61,032 nucleotides of DNA from Nocardioides sp. Root190 (GCF_001428565.1 NZ_LMIA01000008.1:451697-512728), one strand, 5' to 3'; numbered from the stretch's first letter, positions 32,263 through 41,750 are shown. Notes: generated from the letters alone by a model not told the origin. Numbers and translations are program-made.

Positions 32263-33681
32263 TCAGCCGGTGGTGGGGCGGGCGAGCCGGTCGAGGAAGG
32301 CCACCAGGACGGCCTCGCGCAGGGCCGGGGGAGCGGCGTCGAGCAGCGCGTTGACCGGCGCCATCCGTTCGGGCAGGCCGAGCTCGCCGCCCGTGGCCAG
32401 TCCGCCGGCGGCCAGCAGGATGTCGAACTCGTCGTCGCCCAGCGTGGCCGCGTCGAGGGTCTGGAGGAGGTCGACGACGCCGATGTCGACCGGGACCGGT
32501 CCCGCCGCGATCGAGGCAGCGACCGAGTCCTGCAGGGCGGCGAGGAAGGCGTCGGGGTCGGTGGCCGCGCTGACCGCGAGGTGCAGCGACGGCGGCTGGT
32601 CGTCGTACGACAGCTGCGGCTGGACGAACCAGTCGCGCTCGGCCATCTCGTCGCAGACGGTGAAGACGTCGAGGGGACCGTCGGCGAACGCCGCGACGAG
32701 GGTGGAGTCCGGAGCGGCGAGCAGGGTCAGCCCGTCGAGCGCGGCGATGCCGGCAGCGATCCGGTCGGTGGCATCGAGGGCCTGGCGGGTCAGGTCGAGG
32801 TAGCCGTCGTGGCCGAGTGCCTGCACCGTCGCCCAGGCGCCGGCGACCGGGCCGCCCGAGCGGGTGGACTGGAGGGTCGCGTTGAGCATCGTGTAGCCCG
32901 GCCAGCCGGCGTGGGCGAAGTACTGCGGACGTCGCAGCGCGGGCGTGCGGTGCAGCAGCAGGGACGCACCTTTCGGTGCGTAGGCGTACTTGTGCAGGTC
33001 GGTCGAGATCGAGGTGACGCCCTCGACGGCGAACGTCCACGGCGCGACCTCGCGACCCAGGCGCGCGGCGTAGGGCAGCACCCACCCGCCGATGCAGGCG
33101 TCGACGTGGCAGCGGACGCCGCGCTCCGCAGCCGCCGCGGCGATCTCCGTGACCGGGTCCACCACCCCGTGCGCGTACGACGGTGCGCTGGCCACGACGA
33201 GCACGGTGGTCTGGTCGATGGCGGCCGCCATCGCTGCGGCATCCGCTCGGTGGTCGGGCCCGACCGGCACCACGACCGCACGGACCCCGAAGTAGTGGGC
33301 CGCCTTGTGGAAGGCCGCGTGCACGGTCTCGGGCACGACCATGGACGGGTCGGTGATCTCGGGGTGCGCGTCGCGCGCCCCCTGCACGGCAAGCAGGCAG
33401 GACTCGGTGCCGCCGGAGGTGATCGTGCCGACCATCGAGTCCGGCCCGTCGACCAGGTCGCGGGCGAAGGCGACGAGGTCGTTCTCCATGGCGAGCAGGC
33501 TGGGGAAGGCGGTCGGGTCGAGGCCGTTGCTCCCCGCATAGGCGGCGACCGCCTCGCGGGCGAGCGCGTCGACCTCGGACAGGCCGGAGTCGTAGACGTA
33601 GGCGAGCGTGCGCCCGCCGCGGACCGGCAGGTCCTCGTCCTGCATCGCCACCAGTCGATCGCGGATCTCGTCAGGTCCCAC
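32263..33681 (-). CDS. Group II PLP-dependent decarboxylase (sphingosine-phosphate-lyase-like)
   Basis: 472 residues, fold-type I PLP enzyme. GTITSGGTESCLLAVQGARD binds the cofactor phosphate, HVDACIGGWVLPY holds the Asp that contacts the pyridine nitrogen, and TDLHKYAYAPKGASLLLHR has the Schiff-base Lys. YFAHAGWPGY and STRSGGPVAGAW are typical of the sphingosine-1-phosphate lyase/glutamate decarboxylase relatives in actinobacteria. The substrate is unknown. GTG start behind GGGAGG; it overlaps the MFS gene by 11 bp, so it is the last gene of a three-gene operon. Confidence 0.85.
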   Translation of the reverse strand: MGPDEIRDRLVAMQDEDLPVRGGRTLAYVYDSGLSEVDALAREAVAAYAGSNGLDPTAFPSLLAMENDLVAFARDLVDGPDSMVGTITSGGTESCLLAVQGARDAHPEITDPSMVVPETVHAAFHKAAHYFGVRAVVVPVGPDHRADAAAMAAAIDQTTVLVVASAPSYAHGVVDPVTEIAAAAAERGVRCHVDACIGGWVLPYAARLGREVAPWTFAVEGVTSISTDLHKYAYAPKGASLLLHRTPALRRPQYFAHAGWPGYTMLNATLQSTRSGGPVAGAWATVQALGHDGYLDLTRQALDATDRIAAGIAALDGLTLLAAPDSTLVAAFADGPLDVFTVCDEMAERDWFVQPQLSYDDQPPSLHLAVSAATDPDAFLAALQDSVAASIAAGPVPVDIGVVDLLQTLDAATLGDDEFDILLAAGGLATGGELGLPERMAPVNALLDAAPPALREAVLVAFLDRLARPTTG

Positions 33682-34990
33682 CGTGGTCCACCTCCCTCTC
33701 GTCGAGAGCGTAGCCACGCAACCACCAGAGGCTGGCGATGACCAGCAGGGCAGGGAGGACCGAGAAGCCCAGCGTGATCGCGGTGACGGCGGAGTCGGGC
33801 TGCAGGACGTCGCCGCCGTCGCTGGAGCGGTAGGAGCCGAGCGCGAGGACCACGGCGAACAGCCCGGGCCCGAGGGCCAGGCCGAGGGTCTCGCCCGCGG
33901 TCCAGACGCCGGTGTAGACGCCGACCCGCGACGAGCCGGTCCGCCGGGCGTCGACCGCCGCGGCGTCGGGGAGCATCGCGAGCGGGAACACCTGGACTCC
34001 GGCGTAGCCCACGCCGACGAGTGCCACCGCGGCGAAGACGACCGCGGCGGGCGCCGATCCGGCGAGCACCGCAAGGGCGGCGCCGCCAGCGAGGACGACC
34101 GACGAGGCGACGTACCCCCGTTTCTTGCCGATCCGCCGTCCGATCGCGGCCCAGGCCGGCGTGAGGAGCAGGGCCGGTCCGACGAAGCAGATGAAGAGGA
34201 TCGTGGAGGCGCCGTCGCGCTCGAGGACGTCACCGGCGAGGTAGTCGACGCCGGCGAGCATGCAGCCGGTGGCGAGCGCCTGGAGCACGAAGGTGATGAG
34301 CAGGCGCCGGAAGTCGCGGGCGCCGGCAACGAGGCGCAGCTGGTCGCGCAGGCTCCCCGGGCCGGGCTCGACGGTGCCGACCGGTGCCGCACGCGTGCCG
34401 CGGTAGGCGAGCAGCGCACCGACGAGGATCAGCAGCGCCATCGCGATGCCCATCACCCGGTAGCCGTCGCGACCTCCGACGGCGTCGCGGATGGCCGGTG
34501 CACTCGCGCCGGCCAGCAGGATCGTGAACGCCAGGATCGCGACCCGCCACGTCATCAGCCGGGTGCGCTCCTCGTAGGAGTCGGTGATCTCCGCCGGCAT
34601 CGCCACGTAGGGCACCTGGAAGAACGCGTACGCCGTCGCGCAGGCCAGGAAGGCGACCAGCACCCATGCCGTGTCGAAGAGCTGCGACCCCAGGTCGGGG
34701 CCGGCGAAGAGCAGCGCGAAGCAGGCGGCCAGCGCGATCCCGGACCGGAGCAACCACGGGCGGCGCGGCCCGCGCGGGTCGACCGACCGGTCACTGATCC
34801 GCCCGGCGACGGGGTTGAGCACCACGTCCCACGCCTTCGGCAGGAAGACGATCGCGCCGGCGGCCAGCGCCGGGACGGCCAGGGTGTCGGTGAGGTACGG
34901 CAGCAGCATCAGCCCGGGCACGGTGCCGAACGCACCGGTCGCGACCGACCCGGCGCCGTACCCGATCCGGACGCCGCGGGGCAGGCTCAC
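33671..34990 (-). CDS. MFS transporter (GPH/MelB-like)
   Basis: 439 residues, about twelve membrane helices. IVFLPKAWDVVLNPVAGRISDRS is the GPH-family loop (KxxD..NPxxGxxSDR), RRPWLLRSGI and TDSYEERTRLMTWR are further family motifs. Cation-coupled symport of a sugar, steroid or glucuronide is typical of relatives. GTG start overlaps the stop of the hydrolase gene (34987) and its end overlaps the decarboxylase start, so it is translationally coupled on both sides. Confidence 0.87.
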   Translation of the reverse strand: MSLPRGVRIGYGAGSVATGAFGTVPGLMLLPYLTDTLAVPALAAGAIVFLPKAWDVVLNPVAGRISDRSVDPRGPRRPWLLRSGIALAACFALLFAGPDLGSQLFDTAWVLVAFLACATAYAFFQVPYVAMPAEITDSYEERTRLMTWRVAILAFTILLAGASAPAIRDAVGGRDGYRVMGIAMALLILVGALLAYRGTRAAPVGTVEPGPGSLRDQLRLVAGARDFRRLLITFVLQALATGCMLAGVDYLAGDVLERDGASTILFICFVGPALLLTPAWAAIGRRIGKKRGYVASSVVLAGGAALAVLAGSAPAAVVFAAVALVGVGYAGVQVFPLAMLPDAAAVDARRTGSSRVGVYTGVWTAGETLGLALGPGLFAVVLALGSYRSSDGGDVLQPDSAVTAITLGFSVLPALLVIASLWWLRGYALDEREVDHGGT

Positions 34991-36171
34991 TTCGCCAGGG
35001 AGCGCGACGCGGCCGAGGAGGTGCGCCGCTTCCGGTTGGTGCCGATCGCGACGGTCGGCTTGTTCTCCGTGGACCACTGGGTGATCCACTCGTCCATCAC
35101 GAGCCACGTCGTACGTCGCGCGGCCCGGCCCGTGAGCATGCCGAGGTGGCCGCCGGGCACGATCTCGAAGCGCACGTCCTCGGCCTTCGTCAGCAGCGGG
35201 ACGACCGCCCGCACCGACGGGACGGGCGCGATGCCGTCGGTCGAGCCGCCGAAGACCAGCACCGGCACCGTGATGTCGCCGAGGTCGATGGTCCGGTCGT
35301 CGAGCTCGAAGGTGCCGCTGGCGAGCTGGTTGCCCTTCGCGAAGCGGTGGTAGAGCTGGCCGAAGGTGCGTCCCGGGTAGGCGATCATGTTGGAGGTGAA
35401 GGCGTCGACCGCCTCGACCTGCGCCAGGAACTCGCGGTCGTCCACGTGGGTCGCGAGCGCGATCGGCTTGGTCACCATCTTCTGGAACGCCGTGAGCTGG
35501 AACGCCCACTTCACCAGGGGTTTCGGTGCTCCACCGAGCAGCTGGTAGCCCTTGGTGATCGGGCCCTTGCCGTTGAAGAAGTTCAGCAGCGGACGCAGCG
35601 GCGCGAGCAGCGGCACCAACGAGATGTCGACGGGGGAGCCGACCACCGTCAGCGAGGCGACCGGCAGGTCGCCGGACTTCTTGTCGGCGAGCGTGAGCAT
35701 CGAGAAGATCCCGCCCAGGCTCCAGCCGATCACGTGCACGGGCCGTCCTCCGGCGTGCTTCGACACCTCGCGGATCGCGTTGGGCACGACCTCGTCGACC
35801 CAGTGCTCCATGCCGAGGTTGCGGTCCCGGAAGGACACCTCGCCGTACTCCACGAGGTAGGTCGGACGCCCCTCGGTCACGAAGTGCTCGACGAGCGAGC
35901 AACCGCGCCGCAGGTCGTAGCAGCTCGACGGCGCAGCCAGCGGCGTGACCAGCAGGACGGGGTCGCCCTGCTCCTTCACGTGCCCGGCAGGGCGGTAGTG
36001 GTAGACCTCGCGCAGGGTGCCGTCGTCGATCAGGGTTCGCGGCATCGGACGCAGGTCGGCGACGCCGCCGTAGAGCAGCTTCTGCGCGACATTGCTGGCC
36101 GCTGCGACGACCTGGTCCGGGGCGGGCAACAGGCCGGCGCCGGGCACGGAGCGGAAGGGCACCAGATCCAT
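34987..36171 (-). CDS. PHA-synthase-like alpha/beta hydrolase
   Basis: 394 residues. The fold and layout follow class III poly(hydroxyalkanoate) synthase PhaC (PVLLVTPLAAPSSCYDLRRG, VIGWSLGGIFSMLTLA, FGGSTDGIAP, VPGGHLGML) but the nucleophile is Ser in GWSLGG, not the Cys of true synthases. It is therefore more likely a hydrolase or acyltransferase. Asp and His of the triad are in GSTDGIAP and PGGHLG. TAGCGT (minus strand, 36178-36183) ends 6 nt before the ATG. First gene of the operon with the MFS transporter and decarboxylase. Confidence 0.8.
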   Translation of the reverse strand: MDLVPFRSVPGAGLLPAPDQVVAAASNVAQKLLYGGVADLRPMPRTLIDDGTLREVYHYRPAGHVKEQGDPVLLVTPLAAPSSCYDLRRGCSLVEHFVTEGRPTYLVEYGEVSFRDRNLGMEHWVDEVVPNAIREVSKHAGGRPVHVIGWSLGGIFSMLTLADKKSGDLPVASLTVVGSPVDISLVPLLAPLRPLLNFFNGKGPITKGYQLLGGAPKPLVKWAFQLTAFQKMVTKPIALATHVDDREFLAQVEAVDAFTSNMIAYPGRTFGQLYHRFAKGNQLASGTFELDDRTIDLGDITVPVLVFGGSTDGIAPVPSVRAVVPLLTKAEDVRFEIVPGGHLGMLTGRAARRTTWLVMDEWITQWSTENKPTVAIGTNRKRRTSSAASRSLAK

Positions 36172-36199
36172 GTCCGAACGCTACCGCGTGGAGAGCCCC

Positions 36200-37627
36200 T
36201 CAGCCGCCCGTCGCCGGCCGCACGGACTTCGTGTGCTCGTTGTCGTCGTTCTCGAGGGAGGTCATGAAGCTGTCGGCCCACGCCTTCACGTCGTGCTGCG
36301 CGATCTGCTTGCGCATCGCCTTCATGCGCTTGGTCAGCTCCTTGGGCTCCGCCCGGTAGGCGTCGAGGAGCGCGGCCTTCATGCCGTTCATGTCGTAGGG
36401 GTTGACCAGCCAGGCCTGGCGCAGCTCGTCGGCAGCACCGGCGAACTCCGAGAGCACCAGCGCGCCGTCGTCGTGGATCCGGCAGGCGACGTACTCCTTG
36501 GCGACCAGGTTCATCCCGTCGCGGTACGGCGTCACGACCATCACGTCGGCGACCCGGTAGAGCGCGGCCATCTCCTCGCGCGGGTAGGAGGTGTGGAGGT
36601 AGCTGATCGCCGGGGTGCCGATCCGGCCGAGGTCGCCGTTGAGGCGACCGACGAGCAGCTCGATGTCGTCGCGCAGGTTGCGGTAGTGCTCGACCCGCTC
36701 GCGCGAGGGCACCGCGACCTGGACGAAGACGGCGTCGCCGACGGAGAGGTCGCCGTCGTGGATCAGCTCGCCGAAGGCGCGCAGGCGGGCATGGATGCCC
36801 TTGGTGTAGTCGAGCCGGTCGATGCCGAGGAAGATCTTCGTCGGGTTCCCGAGGGCGTCGCGGATCGCGGCCGCCCGCTCGGTGACGGCCTCGGAGCGCG
36901 CGAGCTCCTCGAAGCCTGCGGCGTCGATCGAGATCGGGAAGGCCGCTGCGCGCACCGTGCGACCGTCGGGCAGGTAGACGGTGTCGCGGTGCGTCTTGTG
37001 GCCGACCCGCTGGCGGACCAGGCGGATGAAGTTCTGGGCAGCGCCGGGCAGCTGGAAGCCGACCAGGTCGGCACCGAGCAGTCCCTCGAGGATCTGGCGG
37101 CGCCAGGGCAGCTGCTGGAAGAGCTCGGCCGGCGGGAACGGGATGTGCAGGTAGAAGCCGATGCGCAGGTCCGGCCGCAGCTCGCGCAGCATCTTCGGCA
37201 CCAGCTGCATCTGGTAGTCGTGCACCCAGACGGTGGCGCCCTTCGCGGCGAGGTCGGCGGCCTTCTCGGCGAAGCGCTGGTTGACCTTGACGTAGCTGTC
37301 CCACCACTCACGGTGGAACTCCGGCTTCGCGACGACGTCGTGGTACAGCGGCCAGAGGGTGCCGTTCGAGAAGCCCTCGTAGTGCTCCTCGACCTCCTCG
37401 GCGCTCATCGACATCGGCACCAGCGACAGGCCGTCGTCCTTGAAGGGCCGCAGCCGCTGCTCGGTCCCTCCGGGCCAGCCCATCCACACGCCGTCGTGCG
37501 CCCGCATCACGGGCTCGATGGCAGAGACCAGGCCGCCGGGGGATCGGCGCCAGGTCGTCTTGCCGTCCTTCCCCGTGACACGGTCGACGGGGAGTCGGTT
37601 GGCAACGATCACCAGGTCGTGGGCCAC
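36200..37627 (-). CDS. otsA: Trehalose-6-phosphate synthase OtsA
   Basis: 475 residues, GT20 glycosyltransferase. [11 protein letters not shown] and [12 protein letters not shown] form the UDP-glucose-binding N-terminus; [35 protein letters not shown] and [19 protein letters not shown] are invariant motifs. It joins UDP-glucose and glucose-6-phosphate; the phosphatase OtsB is encoded at 41827. GTG start with TAGGGT (minus strand) ending 7 nt before it. The C-terminal tail is short and acidic. Confidence 0.97.
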   Translation of the reverse strand: MAHDLVIVANRLPVDRVTGKDGKTTWRRSPGGLVSAIEPVMRAHDGVWMGWPGGTEQRLRPFKDDGLSLVPMSMSAEEVEEHYEGFSNGTLWPLYHDVVAKPEFHREWWDSYVKVNQRFAEKAADLAAKGATVWVHDYQMQLVPKMLRELRPDLRIGFYLHIPFPPAELFQQLPWRRQILEGLLGADLVGFQLPGAAQNFIRLVRQRVGHKTHRDTVYLPDGRTVRAAAFPISIDAAGFEELARSEAVTERAAAIRDALGNPTKIFLGIDRLDYTKGIHARLRAFGELIHDGDLSVGDAVFVQVAVPSRERVEHYRNLRDDIELLVGRLNGDLGRIGTPAISYLHTSYPREEMAALYRVADVMVVTPYRDGMNLVAKEYVACRIHDDGALVLSEFAGAADELRQAWLVNPYDMNGMKAALLDAYRAEPKELTKRMKAMRKQIAQHDVKAWADSFMTSLENDDNEHTKSVRPATGG

Positions 37628-37728
37628 GTCGGCAACCCTAGCGGGAGCCGCGAAGGTCGGGCTGGCCCGACATGGGGTGTCGTGCTGGCAGGATTCCGCG
37701 TACGGCGTCCGCGCACCACGCTGGACGC

Positions 37729-39069
37729 ATGACCGAGACCCTGGTGATGACCCCCACCTCCACGCCCCCCGCAGCGGACCGCGCGCCGGTGGAGCGCGGG
37801 CCGGTGGAGCGCGGGCCGGTGCAGCGCGGGCTCGTGCAGCGCACGCTGCACGACTCCGCCTATGCGTTGACGGCGTTCCCGATCGCGCTCGTGGCCCACG
37901 TCCTCGTCGTCACGCTGGTGGCGCTCGGTGTGGCGCTGTCCGTGCTCCTCGGCGGAGTCCTCGTGGTCGTGGTGGCGGCCCTGGTGGCGCGCGCCTTCGC
38001 CGTCCTGGAGCGGATCCGGATGCGGTCGCTGCGCGGGCACGTGGTGCCGTCGCCGACGTACCTCCGTGCGGTCGCGGGTGACGGGTTCTGGCGACGGTCG
38101 CTGACCGCGCTGCGCGACCCGCAGTCCTGGCTGGACGTCGTGTGGGCCCTGGTCGGCCTCCTCACCGGCACGGCCGCCTTCGCGATCGCCGTGGTGTGGT
38201 GGGCGGCCGTGCTGTCCGGGGCGTCGTACTGGTTCTGGGAGCGGTTCGTCCCCCGCGGTGAGGACCCCTCCGGTCTCGGCGAGCTGTTGGGGTTCGGCGA
38301 CGGCCGGGGCGCCGACATCGCGGCGAACACCGGGCTCGGCGTGGTCGCGCTGCTCACCCTGCCCTTCGCGGTCCGCTTCGCCGCCCTCGTCCACTCGAGC
38401 CTGGCGTCCGTGCTGCTCACCAGCCGCGCCGAGCTGCAGGGCCGCGTGGCGCGGGTCGAGGAGAGCCGCGAGTCGGCCCACCGGGCCGAGGCCCAGTCGC
38501 TGCGTCGCCTCGAGCGCGACATCCACGACGGCCCGCAGCAGCGCCTGATCCGGCTCGGCATGGACCTGGGTCGTGCCCGCATCCAGCTCTCCCAGGACCC
38601 CGACACCGCCGCGCGGACCCTCGACGAGGCCGTCGCGCAGACCCGCGCTGCAGTCGAGGAGCTGCGGGCGCTGTCCCGGGGCATCGCGCCGCCGCTGCTC
38701 GTCGACCGCGGCCTGGCTGCGGCGGTCGCTGAGATGGCCGACGGTCAGCCGATCCCGGTCCGGGTGGTCGCCGAGATCCCGACCGGGCTGCCCCTCGCGG
38801 TCGAGACGGCGGCGTACTTCGTCGTCGCCGAGGCGCTCACCAACGTGGTCAAGCACAGCGGTGCCGACCGGGCGGATGTCACGCTGGTCGTCGTGGACGA
38901 CCGGCTCCAGGTGACCGTGGACGACGACGGCCGTGGTGGCGCGACCGGAGTGCCCGGCCACGGACTGCTCGGCCTCCAGGAGCGGCTGGACGGCGTCGAC
39001 GGACACCTCCTGCTCGCCTCGCCCGAGGGTGGCCCGACCCGGTTGCGCGCGGAGGTCCCCCTGCGATGA
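37729..39069 (+). CDS. Sensor histidine kinase, NarL/LiaS class
   Basis: 446 residues. Two pairs of membrane helices (about residues 50-90 and 135-225) flank a sensor segment similar to the Sensor domain of actinobacterial kinases. HisKA_3 helix: RLERDIHDGPQQRL with phospho-acceptor His near 266; HATPase_c: TNVVKHSGADRADV and GHGLLGLQERLDG. The N-terminal cytoplasmic tail contains an imperfect five-residue repeat (PVERG/PVQRG) from a 15-bp DNA repeat. CACGCT ends 6 nt before the ATG. Overlaps its regulator by 4 bp. Confidence 0.9.
   Translation: MTETLVMTPTSTPPAADRAPVERGPVERGPVQRGLVQRTLHDSAYALTAFPIALVAHVLVVTLVALGVALSVLLGGVLVVVVAALVARAFAVLERIRMRSLRGHVVPSPTYLRAVAGDGFWRRSLTALRDPQSWLDVVWALVGLLTGTAAFAIAVVWWAAVLSGASYWFWERFVPRGEDPSGLGELLGFGDGRGADIAANTGLGVVALLTLPFAVRFAALVHSSLASVLLTSRAELQGRVARVEESRESAHRAEAQSLRRLERDIHDGPQQRLIRLGMDLGRARIQLSQDPDTAARTLDEAVAQTRAAVEELRALSRGIAPPLLVDRGLAAAVAEMADGQPIPVRVVAEIPTGLPLAVETAAYFVVAEALTNVVKHSGADRADVTLVVVDDRLQVTVDDDGRGGATGVPGHGLLGLQERLDGVDGHLLLASPEGGPTRLRAEVPLR
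37786..37845 (+). repeat. 15-bp coding tandem repeat, four copies
   Basis: CCGGTGGAGCGCGGG occurs at 37786-37800 and 37801-37815, followed by two variants to 37845. The unit keeps the reading frame and encodes PVERG-like blocks in the cytoplasmic tail of the kinase. Confidence 0.8.
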
Positions 39070-39734
39070 GGATCGTGGTCGCCGACGACTCCGTGCTCCT
39101 GCGGGAGGGATTGCAGCTCCTCCTCGCGGAGGCCGGCCACGACGTGGTGTCGGCGGTCGGCGACGGCCCCGGACTGGTCGCCGCGGTCCTCGAGCACCGT
39201 CCCGACCTCGCGATCGTCGACGTACGGATGCCACCCAGCCACACCGACGAGGGCCTGCGCGCCGCCGTCGCGTGCCGACGCACCTGGCCCGAGGCGCGGG
39301 TGCTGGTCCTGTCGCAGTACGTCGTGGCGTCGTACGCCGACGAGCTGCTCGCCACGGGGGAGGGCGGTGTGGGCTACCTGCTCAAGGACCGGGTCAGCGA
39401 GGTCGGGGAGTTCCTGGACGCGCTCGAGACCGTGCGGGCCGGCGGCACCGTGCTCGACCCGATGGTGGTGCGCCACCTGATGACCCGGCGCCGCGACCCG
39501 TTGCTGGAGCTCACGCCCCGCGAGCGCGAGGTGCTCGCGCTGATGGCCGAGGGCCGCTCGAACGCGTCGGTCGCCGAGGCCCTCGTGGTGTCCCTCGCCG
39601 CGGTCGAGAAGCACACCCAGCGGATCTTCGCGAAGCTCGGTCTCTCGCCCGACGACGACCAGTCACACCGCCGGGTGCTGGCGGTCGTGCGCTTCCTGCG
39701 GGGTCAGGCGGGGGCGTCGGGGTCGTCGGGGTAG
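39066..39734 (+). CDS. NarL/LuxR-family response regulator
   Basis: 222 residues. Receiver: VVADDSVLLREGL, phospho-acceptor Asp52 (IVDVRMPP), LSQYV and YLLKDRV (Lys). LuxR helix-turn-helix: LTPREREVLALMAEGRSNASVAEA. ATGA overlap with the kinase gene. The sequence type (VRMPPSHTDEGLRAA) is that of actinobacterial regulators paired with Sensor-domain kinases. Its 3-prime end overlaps the convergent oxidoreductase gene by 31 bp. Confidence 0.93.
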   Translation: MRIVVADDSVLLREGLQLLLAEAGHDVVSAVGDGPGLVAAVLEHRPDLAIVDVRMPPSHTDEGLRAAVACRRTWPEARVLVLSQYVVASYADELLATGEGGVGYLLKDRVSEVGEFLDALETVRAGGTVLDPMVVRHLMTRRRDPLLELTPREREVLALMAEGRSNASVAEALVVSLAAVEKHTQRIFAKLGLSPDDDQSHRRVLAVVRFLRGQAGASGSSG

Positions 39735-40726
39735 CGGATCCCGGCAGCAGCGCGCAGGGCATCCATCTGGCGCAGCAATGTCAGCGTCTGGGCGTGCGGC
39801 ACCAGCGGGCTCTCGCGCAGGCCCGCGCGCAGGCAGCGGTTCACCTCGAGGATCTCGTTGCCGTAGCCGACCCCGATCACGGGCTCGGCACCCTCCAGGA
39901 CGACCTGCTCGCCCGTCGCGTGCGCGACGAAGACGGCCTGGTCGGGGTGGTGGAACTGCGGCCCCACCTCGACGCGCCCCAGGTCGGTGGCGATCGAGGC
40001 CCGTCGCGAGGACCAGGAGGTCATCGACGCGTGCAGGGTGGCGAGCGTTCCGCCGGGGTAGCGACCGGCGATCGCGACGTCGAGGTCGATGCCCGTCGGG
40101 GCGAGCACTGCCTGCGCCGTCAGGGCCTCGGCCTCGCCGAGCACCAGGTGGGCGAAGGTCAGGGGATAGATCCCCATGTCGAGCAGGGCACCGCCGCCGA
40201 GCTCGGGCGCGAACATCCGGTCGCTCTGCGGTGCGTCGACCCGGAAGCCCAGCTCGGCCTGCACGTGGCGGGGAGTCCCGAACCGACCGGCGCCCAGGAC
40301 CTCGCGCAGCTCGCGGATCACGGGGTGGCAGGCCATCCACATCGCCTCCATCAGGAAGCGGTCGTGGACCCCTGCCAGGCGCACCATCTCCTCGGCGTCG
40401 CCCGCCCGGAGGGTGAGCGGCTTCTCGCACAGGACGTGCTTGCCGGCCTCGAACGCCGCCCGGGCGCCGTCGAGGTGCAGCGCGTGGGGCGTCGCGATGT
40501 AGACGACGTCGACGTCGGGGTCGGCCAGCAGGTCGGCGTAGCTCGCGTGGGCGCGGGTACGGTCCTCGCCGTACGCCTCGGCGAAGGCGCGGGCACCCTC
40601 AGGCGTGCGGGAGCCGACGGCCGCGAGGCGGGCGCCGGGAGTGACGGCGAGGTCGGCGGCGAAGGTCCGCGCGATCTTGCCCGTCGCGAGGATGCCCCAT
40701 CCGATGTCCCCAGAGGTGTGAGCCAT
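39704..40726 (-). CDS. Gfo/Idh/MocA-family oxidoreductase
   Basis: 340 residues. Rossmann motif WGILATGKIARTFAADL (an unusual ATGKIA in place of GxGxxG), VYIATPHALH and the catalytic ECKP-like CEKPLTLRAGDAEEM with its Lys. The C-terminal alpha/beta domain has LLDMGIYPLTFAHLVLGEA, typical of dihydrodiol-dehydrogenase-like members. It reduces or oxidises a sugar or diol with NAD(P). ATG at 40726 chosen; an in-frame ATG lies nine bases upstream. Confidence 0.88.
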   Translation of the reverse strand: MAHTSGDIGWGILATGKIARTFAADLAVTPGARLAAVGSRTPEGARAFAEAYGEDRTRAHASYADLLADPDVDVVYIATPHALHLDGARAAFEAGKHVLCEKPLTLRAGDAEEMVRLAGVHDRFLMEAMWMACHPVIRELREVLGAGRFGTPRHVQAELGFRVDAPQSDRMFAPELGGGALLDMGIYPLTFAHLVLGEAEALTAQAVLAPTGIDLDVAIAGRYPGGTLATLHASMTSWSSRRASIATDLGRVEVGPQFHHPDQAVFVAHATGEQVVLEGAEPVIGVGYGNEILEVNRCLRAGLRESPLVPHAQTLTLLRQMDALRAAAGIRYPDDPDAPA

Positions 40727-40760
40727 GCAGCCCACCCTAGGAACTCGCCCGGCGGCGGGG

Positions 40761-40782
40761 CGAATGACATCGCTGTCATTCG
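40761..40782. promoter_or_regulatory. Perfect 22-bp palindrome in a divergent promoter
   Basis: CGAATGACA, spacer TCGC and TGTCATTCG form a perfect inverted repeat between the oxidoreductase and DUF3263 genes. It overlaps a candidate -35 (TGACAT, 40765-40770) placed 17 nt before TAGAGT (40788-40793), so a repressor here would block the DUF3263 promoter. Confidence 0.55.
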
Positions 40783-40843
40783 CGGGTTAGAGTGGGGTGT
40801 TCCACCCGTCGAAGAGCCCCCATCCGAGTCTCGAGGAGACCTC

Positions 40844-41140
40844 ATGAGCGCCGAGCGCAGCCACCAGGACGCCACCGCGGCCGTCCCCGGTGACCTCAGC
40901 GACCGCGACCGCGCCATCCTCGAGTTCGAGCGGCAGTGGTGGAAGTACGCCGGCGCCAAGGAGAGCGCGGTGCGCGAGCAGTTCGACATGAGCGCCACCC
41001 GCTACTACCAGGTGCTCAACGCGCTCATCGACCGTCCCGACGCTCTCGCCGCGGACCCGCTGCTCGTGCGTCGGCTCCGTCGCCTCCGCTCGCAGCGTCA
41101 GCGTCAGCGCTCCGCGCGACGCCTCGGCTTCGAGATCTGA
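40844..41140 (+). CDS. DUF3263 domain protein
   Basis: 98 residues. LSDRDRAILEFERQWWKYAGAKESAVREQF and FDMSATRYYQVLNALID are the DUF3263 pattern, a small helical protein conserved in actinobacteria with a DNA-binding-like helix-turn-helix; the C-terminus is Arg/Gln-rich. GAGGAG ribosome site before the ATG. It is followed after 33 bp by the LytR_C gene, the usual neighbour of DUF3263 in this phylum. Function unknown. Confidence 0.88.
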   Translation: MSAERSHQDATAAVPGDLSDRDRAILEFERQWWKYAGAKESAVREQFDMSATRYYQVLNALIDRPDALAADPLLVRRLRRLRSQRQRQRSARRLGFEI

Positions 41141-41173
41141 TCACCGCAACGACCTCGTGAAAGGCGCGCGGCC

Positions 41174-41740
41174 ATGACCTTCCCCGACCGGCCTGCCCCT
41201 GTTCTTCCACCGCGCTCCGAGCGCGGTGCTGTGCTGCCCTCGCCCGTCGTGCTCCTGAGCGTGCTGGCCGTCGTCCTCGCTGCCGTCGCCTTCGTCGCGA
41301 CCCGCGGTGAGGAGCCCACCGAGCGCGACATCTCCGCGACCACCGCCGCCGCCACGCCCACGCCCAGCGCGGACGACGAGAAGGGCGACGACGAGAGCGG
41401 GAGCGGTGAGCCGACGCCGACGCCCGAGGACACCCCCACGCCGACCCCCAAGCCCGTCGACCGTGGTGCGACGCCGGTCGTCGTCTTCAACAACACCCAG
41501 ATCAAGGGCCTCGCCGGCCGGGTCTCGGAGCAGGTCAAGAGCGCCGGGTGGAAGGTCGCCGCCGCCGACAACTGGTACGGCACGGTGCCCGCCACGACGG
41601 TCTACTACCCGCAGGGCAAGAAGGCGGCCGCACAGCTGCTCGCCCTCGACCTCGGCGTCGCCCGGATCAAGCCCGCGGACACCGGCAGCGACATGTCCGC
41701 CACGTCCCTGACCCTGATCCTGACCGGCGAGCTCAGCTAG
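41174..41740 (+). CDS. LytR C-terminal domain protein
   Basis: 188 residues. One membrane helix (about residues 22-43), an acidic Thr/Pro-rich linker (TPTPEDTPTPTPKP) and a LytR_C domain (about residues 100-188, VVVFNNTQIKGLAGRVSEQVKSAGW and TVYYPQGKKAAAQLLA). It is likely anchored with the domain outside, at the cell wall. The LytR catalytic domain is missing, as in other stand-alone LytR_C proteins. Follows DUF3263 and ends in a hairpin terminator. Confidence 0.88.
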   Translation: MTFPDRPAPVLPPRSERGAVLPSPVVLLSVLAVVLAAVAFVATRGEEPTERDISATTAAATPTPSADDEKGDDESGSGEPTPTPEDTPTPTPKPVDRGATPVVVFNNTQIKGLAGRVSEQVKSAGWKVAAADNWYGTVPATTVYYPQGKKAAAQLLALDLGVARIKPADTGSDMSATSLTLILTGELS

Positions 41741-41750
41741 CCAGGGGTCG

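Noticed and set aside
34987..36171. True PHA synthase
   Set aside because: The nucleophile elbow is GWSLGG with Ser, whereas PHA synthases need Cys; no phaA, phaB or phasin genes are near.
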